Shown here: one piece after another, positions 36,488-43,493 of the stretch
How positions within the stretch are numbered: position 1 is the stretch's first letter
How the letters are laid out: the number at the start of each line of letters is the position of its first letter
Assembly: GCF_038396765.1 (NCBI RefSeq)
Contig: NZ_CP150096.1
Location: forward strand, 3,145,001-3,209,000
DNA from: Chitinophaga caseinilytica
GTDB taxonomy: Bacteria; Bacteroidota; Bacteroidia; Chitinophagales; Chitinophagaceae
DNA length: 64,000 bases
Direction of reading: 5' to 3'
Program-made: the position numbers and the translations under genes
The notes under the pieces: model-generated
What the model was told of the DNA's origin: nothing
Seen by the model: only the letters and a program-made list of their open reading frames with translations
The model's database searches: none

Positions 36488-38104
36488 ATGAACAGCAAAA
36501 GAACATACAACAACTGGTTCCCGGTATGGATGCTGGCACTGCCCGCTATGCTGGCGGCCTGCAAGAAAGACCCGTTTTCGGGCACCGATCCCTATGCCGG
36601 TGCAAAAGAGCCGGTGCAGATAAAAATCGACAAAACGGCTTCGGTGCCGGGCTACGGCGCCGCCGGCACAACGGTTACCATCAAAGGCAGCGGGTTTCAG
36701 CGGTATAAAGACAGCGGCCTTGCCGTGAAATTCAATGGTGTGGAAGGACAGATTTCTTCCGTGACAGACGAAGCCGTCTCGGTAAAAGTGCCGGCATCCG
36801 CCAGCAGCGGCCTGATCACACTGTCTGTAGCCCGCCAGGTATTTCCCGGGCCGAGGTTCCGCGTCACCGGGCCCATCACCATCGACCAGCAATTTGCGTC
36901 GATGCCGGGCGCCGATAACGGCAACATCAAAACCCTGGCATATGTACCGGGCGGCAAATATCTGATCGGCGGCACTTTCGACGACTACGATAACTCCGGC
37001 GCCAAAGACGGCTATCATGGCCTCGCGCGGATCAATGCAGACGGGCATATCGACCGGGATTTTAAAATAGGGAAGGGATTTGGCGGAAGCGTCAATGCCA
37101 TCGCGGTACAGTCTGACGGAAAAATAGTGGTCGGCGGAACTTTCGATAATTACGATGACCGTTTTCAGGCAGGGTACGTATCCCGCATCACCCGCCTCAA
37201 CGACAACGGGTCGATGGACAGCCTGCAGATCACCAACGTGGCCGGCAAAAAACAGGGCATCCCCGCGCTGAACGCTTACTTCGACGGAGATATCCATCAC
37301 ATCGTGCAAACGCCCGACAGCGGAAAGCTGGTCGTGTTCGGCAGCTTCAAATATTTCATGCGCAAAAACTTCGCCGGCGTGACGGTTGACGGGTTGCGGG
37401 ATTCGATCCTGGTAGACAGTATCAGGATGGAAGGGATGGTGCGGCTGCATGAAGACGGTACGTTTGATTCTTCCTTCCATTTCAACGCGGCCACGCGGAG
37501 CAGCTTCGCCGGGCCCAACGGCCCTGTGAACGACGCCGTAATGCTGGACGATGGCAAGATGCTCATCGTCGGGAACTTTACCAGGTACAACGGCCAGTCT
37601 AGCCCCAATATCGCCCGGCTGAACAGGGATGGCTCCGCAGACGGCGATTTCAGTCCCGGCACGGGCCCGGATGCCAGCGTGAACAGCGTTTGCGTGCTCG
37701 CCGACGGGCGCATCCTCATCGCCGGCGCCTTTATGAAATACAACGGCGCGGAAAGCCGCAAGGTAGCCGTGCTGAAGGCCAATGGCAGCGGAGACCCCTC
37801 ATTTTCCGTGGGCACGGGCGTGAACGGCGGGCCTAACGGGCTTGTGCGGAAAGGGTTCCAGTTGAAAAACGGTAAAATCCTGATCACCGGTTCATTCGAT
37901 CTCTTCTCCGGCGTCCGTCGCGAAGGCACCGTGGTGCTCGACGGAGACGGCAAAATAAGCGAAGGGTACAACACCATGGGCGGCATGAGCGGATTTGTAG
38001 ATGCCATGCTGAACGTGCCGAACGCCAACGCCACACTGATGGTGGGCTCCTTCACGGAATTCGATTTGCTGTCGCTCAGCCGTATCGTACTCCTGCGCTA
38101 TTGA
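36488..38104 (+). CDS. Lipoprotein with IPT/TIG domain and delta-60 repeats (DUF5008-like)
   Basis: 538 aa; ATG 36488 chosen because NWFPVWMLALPAMLAAC is an SPII signal (Cys ~24). Residues ~45-125 form an IPT/TIG immunoglobulin-like fold (GYGAAGTTVTIKGSGFQRYK, VSVKVPASASSGLITLSV). The rest is built from about seven delta-60 repeats with the pattern (V)xAxxxxxDGKIxxGGxFxxY: e.g. AIAVQSDGKIVVGGTFDNYD, AVMLDDGKMLIVGNFTRYNG, SVCVLADGRILIAGAFMKYN. These should make a beta-propeller, probably one closed ring displayed on the cell surface. I link it with DUF5008 proteins that accompany SusCD/FAS1 loci (moderate). No catalytic motif; a binding role is most plausible. Confidence 0.75.
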   Translation: MNSKRTYNNWFPVWMLALPAMLAACKKDPFSGTDPYAGAKEPVQIKIDKTASVPGYGAAGTTVTIKGSGFQRYKDSGLAVKFNGVEGQISSVTDEAVSVKVPASASSGLITLSVARQVFPGPRFRVTGPITIDQQFASMPGADNGNIKTLAYVPGGKYLIGGTFDDYDNSGAKDGYHGLARINADGHIDRDFKIGKGFGGSVNAIAVQSDGKIVVGGTFDNYDDRFQAGYVSRITRLNDNGSMDSLQITNVAGKKQGIPALNAYFDGDIHHIVQTPDSGKLVVFGSFKYFMRKNFAGVTVDGLRDSILVDSIRMEGMVRLHEDGTFDSSFHFNAATRSSFAGPNGPVNDAVMLDDGKMLIVGNFTRYNGQSSPNIARLNRDGSADGDFSPGTGPDASVNSVCVLADGRILIAGAFMKYNGAESRKVAVLKANGSGDPSFSVGTGVNGGPNGLVRKGFQLKNGKILITGSFDLFSGVRREGTVVLDGDGKISEGYNTMGGMSGFVDAMLNVPNANATLMVGSFTEFDLLSLSRIVLLRY

Positions 38105-38120
38105 TCTCAAAAATTCAACT

Positions 38121-39788
38121 ATGAAAAGATTTTATATCTGTTTACTGATAGGGCTGCTGGGCCTGTCGGCCTGTTTCAAAGACAAGCTGCTGGTAGTGGG
38201 GCCGCCCAACGACATCGATCCCGCGGATACGACCACGGCGCCAGTCGCCTCCGGGATCAAGAGAAAAGTATTGCTGATCGGTGTTTCCGGCTTGCGCGGA
38301 GATGCGATGGAAGTGGCGCAGGTGCCGGCCATCGCGGCGCTGCTGCCCAATGCCGTGTATAGCTATGAATCGCTCACACAGCAGCCAACGCAAAGCGGCT
38401 CCGGATGGGCGTCGCTGCTCACCGGCGTGTGGAGCAACAAGCATGGCGTGAAAGACAATTCCTTTACCGGCTACGACGCCGTTAAATTCCCGATGGCTTT
38501 CCGCTATGTGAAATTATTCTCGCCGAAGCTGCGCACGGTATCCATCCAGTCGTGGCCGGTGCTGAACCAGCAATTGGTGAGCGGTGCCGATGTTTCCATC
38601 AGCCTCCCCGATGCGGATGCGCAGGTGAAAGATAGTGCGGTGAAGCGCCTCGGGCAGGATGATCCCGATCTGCTCCTCGTGGGCTTTACGGGTGTGAAAA
38701 CCGCCGCGCATCAATTCGGGTACGGCCCCGATGTGCCGGAATACATGCAGGCCATCGAACAGGCAGATACCTATATCGGCGAAATCCTCGCTGCGCTGAA
38801 GGCCCGGCCTGGCGCGGCGCAGGAAGACTGGCTGGTGATCATCGCTTCCGACCACGGCGGCATCGCCAAGGCGGAAGGTGGTAGTTCGCCGGAAGAGCGG
38901 AATATTTTCACGCTCTTTCATAACAAAGCCTTCACCGGCACGAAGGTAGAGCAGCCGCTGACTTCGCTCAGAGCCGCGCGATACGCGTCTGACGGGCAAT
39001 ATGCGGCTTCTGCAAGCCCGTTGTACAATTTCGACAGTATCAAACAGTTTACCGTACAGTTCAACGTGCGGACGCGCGGTTTCGTCAGCGATGTGCCTTT
39101 CGTCGGCAACAAAGACTGGAACAGCGGCAATAACCCCGGCTGGTTACTTTGCCCGGTGGGGGCCGGGAAATGGAAATTCCAGGCCGGCAGCGGCAGCGGG
39201 AGGGTAGACATTAATTCCTCCGCGGCCGGGATCAACGACAACCGCTGGCATACCATTGCCATTACGGTAGACAGGCGCACCGGCCCGGGCGAAGTATTGC
39301 TTTTCCAGGACGGTGAACCGGCGGGCAGCAGTTCCCTCAATAACCTGTCGCCCTTCGCGCCATCGGGGCAGCAGCTGAAGTTCGTGATTGGGGACGACAT
39401 AACCGGCAAATACCGGATCAATTGGGGAAACGACGATTTCCTCATGTCGAACGTTTGCGTTTGGGATACGCTCTGGAAAAAGGAAGATTTCAAAAAGTAC
39501 AGCGGGTGCGACACCACGCAGCATACCAATCCCTATTTCAGCCGGATGATCGGCTGGTGGAAGGGGACGGGCCCCAACGGCAACCAGCTGGCCGACGCCA
39601 GCGGCCGCGACAACCCGCTGACGGTTTTCGGCAATCCGAACTGGATCACACAGGAAATTTCCTTCTGCAACGTACCGCAGCCCGCTGCCGTGCCGCAGTC
39701 GGTGGATGTGCTCCCCTCCATTTTCGCCTGGCTGAAAATTGCCGCCGACTCCGGTTGGGGGCTGGACGGTATCAGCAGGGTGCCATAG
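38121..39788 (+). CDS. Alkaline-phosphatase-fold lipoprotein with nested LamG domain, copy 1
   Basis: 555 aa. SPII signal RFYICLLIGLLGLSAC (Cys 18). Residues ~48-285 resemble the type I phosphodiesterase/alkaline-phosphatase superfamily (KVLLIGVSGLRGDAM, SGWASLLTGVWSNKHGV, IIASDHGG), and the fold's C-terminal piece reappears at ~527-550 (SVDVLPSIFAWLKI…LDG). Between them, ~300-515, sits a concanavalin/LamG domain (FTVQFNVRTRGF, RWHTIAITVDRR, GWWKGTGPNG) of DUF4983 type. Against nucleotide pyrophosphatases, the first metal Asp is Ser56 and the second-site Asp is Lys193; Ser92 could still be a nucleophile, and His197 and Asp244-His245 remain. Catalysis is therefore doubtful. It follows the DUF5008-like gene by 16 bp; a paralogue follows. 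Confidence 0.75.
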   Translation: MKRFYICLLIGLLGLSACFKDKLLVVGPPNDIDPADTTTAPVASGIKRKVLLIGVSGLRGDAMEVAQVPAIAALLPNAVYSYESLTQQPTQSGSGWASLLTGVWSNKHGVKDNSFTGYDAVKFPMAFRYVKLFSPKLRTVSIQSWPVLNQQLVSGADVSISLPDADAQVKDSAVKRLGQDDPDLLLVGFTGVKTAAHQFGYGPDVPEYMQAIEQADTYIGEILAALKARPGAAQEDWLVIIASDHGGIAKAEGGSSPEERNIFTLFHNKAFTGTKVEQPLTSLRAARYASDGQYAASASPLYNFDSIKQFTVQFNVRTRGFVSDVPFVGNKDWNSGNNPGWLLCPVGAGKWKFQAGSGSGRVDINSSAAGINDNRWHTIAITVDRRTGPGEVLLFQDGEPAGSSSLNNLSPFAPSGQQLKFVIGDDITGKYRINWGNDDFLMSNVCVWDTLWKKEDFKKYSGCDTTQHTNPYFSRMIGWWKGTGPNGNQLADASGRDNPLTVFGNPNWITQEISFCNVPQPAAVPQSVDVLPSIFAWLKIAADSGWGLDGISRVP

Positions 39789-39818
39789 CAGATATTAACA
39801 ATCGAATCAGAGCTTACC

Positions 39819-41495
39819 ATGAATAAACTGAAGATATTTTGCGCCTTTGCGGCCGGGGTACTGGCCATCGCAGCCTGCAACAAGCCCGTGCTGTTCGACG
39901 AGCGCGTGGGGCAAGACAGTTCCATCAATACCGGGTCTAAAAAGAAGATACTGGTGATCGCCATCGAAGGCGCCCGCGGCCAGGTGGTGAAAGATGCGGA
40001 CATGCCGCATTTGAAATCGCTGCTCGAACATTCCATCTATAGCTGGGATGCGGTGTCTGACACCTTGTCGAAAGACGCCGCCAGCTGGGCGGGCCTTTTC
40101 ACGGGCGTCACCAATCTGAAAAACGCGGTGAAGGAATCCTGGTACCGCGGCCACAACCTGCAGGCATTCCCGTCTTTCCTCCAGCGGCTGGCAACCAACC
40201 CTGTGCTGGATATCGTGAGCGTATCCAGCAGCGCGTCGCTGAACGATACGCTGCTGAAAAGCGGCAGCGCCAACGCCTGGGTCAATACGGCCGGGAACGA
40301 TGTACAGGCGCGGGACAGCGCGGTAAAACGCCTGCAGTCGGGCAGCCCGGATGTATTGGTGGTAGCGTTTAACGGCGTGCAGCGCGCCGGGGTAACCGGC
40401 GGGTTCAGTGCAGCCGCAGCTACTTACATGGATGCGCTCAAAGCGGTGGATGGTTATGTGGGCGATGTGCTCAACGCGATGCGCAACCGGAGGGATTTTG
40501 CGCGGGAAGACTGGCTGGTGGTAGTGACGTCTAACCACGGCGGCCTCGAAACCGGCGCTTATGGCGGCGCTTCGTTCAATGAAAGGAATATATTCCTGTT
40601 GTACCATCACCCATCGTTCGTGTCGCGCCAGGTGGAAATGCCCCTGGTGAACGTGCCTTACGATGGGAAGTATGCTTTCTTTAACCGGGAAAACGGGAAC
40701 GACAAAGCGGCCTATACGAACAATCCTATTTTTAAAGTAGGGGCCGACCAGAATTTTACTATCGAGTTCAACATCCTTACCCAGCTCAATTCCGGCGCAG
40801 ACCATCCGGTGATCGCCAATAAGAACTGGGGAAGCGGCGGCAATACCGGCTGGGTGATCTATAAACAGAACGGCAACCTGCGCCTGAACTTCAAGGGCGT
40901 CGGCACCAGCCGTATCGATGTCCGCAACGGGCCTCCCGTAGCCGACGGCAAATGGCATCACATTACGGTTACATTTAACCGGCAGGGAACGGTGGACTTT
41001 TATATGGATGGGAAATTTTTCGTTTCCGGTGGCAGCATTGCCAACAAAGGCAGCCTCGATGCAGAACTGCCGCTGGCGATCGGGTCGGACGGGACGCTGA
41101 ACTACGGTTACAACGGGGCTAATACGTCCGGCGAAAATTACATCGCGGATGTGCGGGTGTGGAATACCGTTCTTCCGGCGGCCACGATCGAAGCCTGGGC
41201 TTTCCGGACGGTGACGAACCAGCATCCTTCCTACGCCTCGCTCATCGGTTACTGGAAAGCGAATGAGCAACCGGCGGGCAATACGATCAAGGATTACAGT
41301 CCGAGCGGGGTAGACCTCGTGATGCAGAACACGCCGCGTTGGGACGCGCGCACCGAGGTGCTCAACCCTTCTTCCATCGACGCTACGCTGCTGGTGCCGC
41401 GCGCGATGGACCTGACGTCGAACGTACTGGCATGGATGGGCGTAAAAATGAAACCCGATTGGGCGCTAGACGGCAAAGTGGAGATAGTAGAATAA
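39819..41495 (+). CDS. Alkaline-phosphatase-fold lipoprotein with nested LamG domain, copy 2
   Basis: 558 aa, same layout as the preceding gene: SPII signal NKLKIFCAFAAGVLAIAAC (Cys 20), ALP-like N-terminal part (ILVIAIEGARGQVV, WAGLFTGVTNLKNAV, VVTSNHGG), LamG insert (FTIEFNILTQLNSG, KWHHITVTFNRQG, IGYWKANEQPAGN), and the ALP C-terminal piece (AMDLTSNVLAWMGV…ALDG). The metal site is more eroded than in copy 1: Asp to Glu50, nucleophile position Asp86, the DxxxH pair to Gln188/Val192, and SDH to Ser-Asn239-His240. This copy is very likely a pseudoenzyme keeping the scaffold plus a glycan-binding-type LamG. It is the last gene of the long 24.6-41.5 kb run; a terminator follows. Confidence 0.75.
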   Translation: MNKLKIFCAFAAGVLAIAACNKPVLFDERVGQDSSINTGSKKKILVIAIEGARGQVVKDADMPHLKSLLEHSIYSWDAVSDTLSKDAASWAGLFTGVTNLKNAVKESWYRGHNLQAFPSFLQRLATNPVLDIVSVSSSASLNDTLLKSGSANAWVNTAGNDVQARDSAVKRLQSGSPDVLVVAFNGVQRAGVTGGFSAAAATYMDALKAVDGYVGDVLNAMRNRRDFAREDWLVVVTSNHGGLETGAYGGASFNERNIFLLYHHPSFVSRQVEMPLVNVPYDGKYAFFNRENGNDKAAYTNNPIFKVGADQNFTIEFNILTQLNSGADHPVIANKNWGSGGNTGWVIYKQNGNLRLNFKGVGTSRIDVRNGPPVADGKWHHITVTFNRQGTVDFYMDGKFFVSGGSIANKGSLDAELPLAIGSDGTLNYGYNGANTSGENYIADVRVWNTVLPAATIEAWAFRTVTNQHPSYASLIGYWKANEQPAGNTIKDYSPSGVDLVMQNTPRWDARTEVLNPSSIDATLLVPRAMDLTSNVLAWMGVKMKPDWALDGKVEIVE

Positions 41496-41516
41496 ATCGT
41501 CATACAACTTTTGTTG

Positions 41517-41549
41517 AAAGGGGGGCTATTTCCATGGCCTCCCTTTTTT
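41517..41549 (+). terminator. Terminator at the end of the SusCD-FAS1 locus
   Basis: AAAGGGGGGC (41517-41526) can pair, with one G-T wobble, with GCCTCCCTTT (41537-41546), and a T-run continues to 41549. It lies about 20 bp past the stop of the last lipoprotein gene and before the convergent hxlR stop, so it closes the long plus-strand operon. Confidence 0.65.
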
Positions 41550-41560
41550 GTTGGTGGGGA

Positions 41561-41920
41561 TCATGAAGGTTTCGACATGATCCTTTTCCGGTGTTTTTTA
41601 CCCCAATCTTCCATTTCGACGATGATCTTCTTCAGCGTTTTGCCATAAGGCGTAATGGAGTATTCGATATGGACGGGCGTTTCGTCGAATACTTTCCGGA
41701 TGATCAGCTGGTTCATTTCGAGCTGGCGCAATTCTTTGGACAGCATTTTGGGTGTGATGCCCTGGACCAGGTTTTGCAGATCCTTGAATCTCCGTTTTTC
41801 GAACATCAGCAGCATTAAGATCTGCAACTTCCATTTGCCGCTGAGGATGTCCAATACATCCCGGATCGGGAGGATGGAGCGGGCGCATTCTTCTATCGAC
41901 GGTTCTTTCATGTGTTTCAA
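41561..41920 (-). CDS. HxlR-family winged-helix regulator
   Basis: 119 aa. Family pattern is clear: CARSILPIRDVLDILSGKWK, then FKDLQNLVQGITPKMLSKEL, VHIEYSITPYGKTLKKIIVE. Start could be ATG 41920 or 41911. HxlR/YodB-type proteins bind DNA as dimers and often sense electrophiles or oxidants through an N-terminal cysteine; this protein has a single cysteine, at position 12, in the right place (family knowledge plus inference). It is divergent from the SnoaL-like gene at 42045, and a perfect AAAGTA…TACTTT palindrome lies between them, so it probably controls that gene and itself. Confidence 0.9.
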   Translation of the reverse strand: MKHMKEPSIEECARSILPIRDVLDILSGKWKLQILMLLMFEKRRFKDLQNLVQGITPKMLSKELRQLEMNQLIIRKVFDETPVHIEYSITPYGKTLKKIIVEMEDWGKKHRKRIMSKPS

Positions 41921-41951
41921 AATTGGATTTTACATCGCACTATACAAAAGT

Positions 41952-41966
41952 AAAGTACTATACTTT
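41952..41966. promoter_or_regulatory. Probable HxlR operator palindrome
   Basis: AAAGTA-CTA-TACTTT is a perfect 6-bp inverted repeat with a 3-base spacer, 31 bp upstream of the hxlR start and 78 bp upstream of the SnoaL-like start. Known YodB/HxlR sites have TAC…GTA symmetry of this kind (family knowledge). Its location between divergent genes fits an autoregulated operator. Confidence 0.5.
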
Positions 41967-42044
41967 GGATAGCGAAAGTAAGTAATTTTGACGGGTCGAT
42001 GCATCAGACAGGTTCAATAATCCAATCACCACCAAAAAAGCAAA

Positions 42045-42434
42045 ATGACACAGGAAGCACCCATCGCAACAACTCCGGATAAAACGACGGAGGTGTTCAT
42101 GCATTACTTTAACCTGGGTAATGTAGACGATCTGATAGACGCATATTACGAGAAAAACGCGGTCATCGCCGGGAGCCCCGGTAGCATTGCCCGCGGAGCG
42201 GCGTTGAAAGAAGCGTTGCTGCCGTATTTTTCATTGAACGGAAGAATTTCCGGCGCAACGCGGCACACATTGATCAATGGAGACATCGCACTCCTCATCC
42301 TCGACTGGGCAGTGGAGTTTAACGATGAAAAAGGGAATCCCGCGAGATATGGCGGCACTTCAACGGACGTAGTGCGCAAAGGCGCGGACGGCGTTTGGCG
42401 CTGTGTGATCGATAATCCGCATAATATATTGTAG
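42045..42434 (+). CDS. SnoaL-like / NTF2-fold protein (SgcJ/EcaC-DUF4440 type)
   Basis: 129 aa. The pattern DLIDAYYEKNAVIAGSPGSI, then ARGAALKEALLPYFSLNG, HTLINGDIALLILDWAVEF, GGTSTDVVRKGADGVWRCVI is typical of NTF2-like DUF4440/SgcJ proteins, cone-shaped alpha+beta folds that bind small hydrophobic molecules. No signal peptide; cytoplasmic. Catalytic function cannot be assigned. It is divergently paired with an HxlR regulator, a common arrangement for electrophile or xenobiotic response genes. A terminator-like hairpin follows the stop. Confidence 0.85.
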   Translation: MTQEAPIATTPDKTTEVFMHYFNLGNVDDLIDAYYEKNAVIAGSPGSIARGAALKEALLPYFSLNGRISGATRHTLINGDIALLILDWAVEFNDEKGNPARYGGTSTDVVRKGADGVWRCVIDNPHNIL

Positions 42435-42456
42435 GCGTAGCAGTTGTTCCCAACGG

Positions 42457-42493
42457 AAAAGGCAAGCTGGCGTAGGCCGGTTTGCCTTTTTTT
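42457..42493 (+). terminator. Rho-independent terminator after SnoaL-like gene
   Basis: AAAAGGCAA (42457-42465) pairs with TTGCCTTTT (42482-42490), the intervening GC-rich segment can pair further, and the T-run extends to 42493. It starts about 22 bp after the stop codon. Confidence 0.75.
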
Positions 42494-42510
42494 CTTATCA
42501 TTGTTGACCT

Positions 42511-43395
42511 ATGGCGCAGCTGATTTCCAAAGTCCAGTATAAAAATTTCGAGATAGGAGAATTTGTTGATATCCAGGAGCGTGGATTTGAAGAAACGATT
42601 GCATTGATCAATAGTTATCCCTGGAATACCGAACGAGAAAAGATCGAAATCAGTTTAACGAACCCTTCCATTACCATTGAAGGAAAGCAAAACGATTTTT
42701 TGAAGATTTCGGTGTTTTATCATCAAAAATTTGTCCTGCATTACTTTGACGACAAGCAAATACTTTTTACCAAAAGTTTTACCCATTTGCAGGATGCGTT
42801 CCCTTTCATTCAAACTTTTTTCGGGCAAGTCCCGTTCGAACCAACAGGTTTCAAGAAGGAAAATACCTTGTTTAAAAGCAATTTGAAGCATTTTGTGACG
42901 CAGGACTTCAGATATTTCCTGACGCCAAAATCGATCCGGAAGTATTTGTGGTCAACATGCTGGTTAAGTTTTTTCATGACTGCAGTTTTAATTTTCATAG
43001 GCATTTTGGCAACGTCTCATCCATTTTCTTTTTGGTTGAGGATGTGGATGTTAATATTAATTATTGCGGTGGGAGGCGGTGTGCACCTGTTTGTCTTTTT
43101 TAGATATGTAAAATATGCGAGGGGCAAGCTCCTGGTCATGTCGAGAAGGAATGATGTTTTTTATTTCGGCGAGATAGATAATCCCGTGAAATACGATAAA
43201 AGAGATTTGTTGGATTACTCGATTAAAATGGTTAGTGGAAGTCGAAATCCTTACAGCGTGTTTGCAGTTACAAAATTAAATCTGAAGGATGGCACGATCA
43301 TCCAGGTCCCCAATATTTTGGTAGACCATTTAGAGATGGCGCATAAGTTATATGCGTATAAAATAGTGGACGATCACGGTTTTCCGTTTTTATGA
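42511..43395 (+). CDS. Hypothetical membrane protein, AT-rich
   Basis: 294 aa, not recognised. A ~145-residue soluble N-terminal part (EIGEFVDIQERGFEETIALI…, many Phe/Tyr) is followed by two closely spaced TM helices (WLSFFMTAVLIFIGILA, ~150-167, and WMLILIIAVGGGVHLFVFF, ~178-196). A C-terminal ~90-residue beta-rich part (KLLVMSRRNDVFYFGEIDNP…SVFAVTKLNLKDGTIIQVPN) could be a PH-like domain. No signal peptide; both soluble parts are probably cytoplasmic. Codon use is clearly more AT-rich than any neighbour (AAA, TTT, ATT frequent), suggesting recent acquisition. It stands after a terminator; the next gene's signal-peptide start is 98 bp downstream. Confidence 0.7.
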   Translation: MAQLISKVQYKNFEIGEFVDIQERGFEETIALINSYPWNTEREKIEISLTNPSITIEGKQNDFLKISVFYHQKFVLHYFDDKQILFTKSFTHLQDAFPFIQTFFGQVPFEPTGFKKENTLFKSNLKHFVTQDFRYFLTPKSIRKYLWSTCWLSFFMTAVLIFIGILATSHPFSFWLRMWMLILIIAVGGGVHLFVFFRYVKYARGKLLVMSRRNDVFYFGEIDNPVKYDKRDLLDYSIKMVSGSRNPYSVFAVTKLNLKDGTIIQVPNILVDHLEMAHKLYAYKIVDDHGFPFL

Positions 43396-43493
43396 AGGAT
43401 AGGTCTGTTTTTCGAATGAATCGGCATATGGATGATTTGCCGATGGGTGAGCGTCGTTTAAAAACTTTGAATGATTCGCCCTATATTGGCCAA

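Noticed and set aside
43392..43493. Start of the SGNH gene at 43392, overlapping the stop of the preceding gene
   Set aside because: The extra 34 residues are charged and not a signal peptide, whereas the Met at 43494 begins an ideal one.
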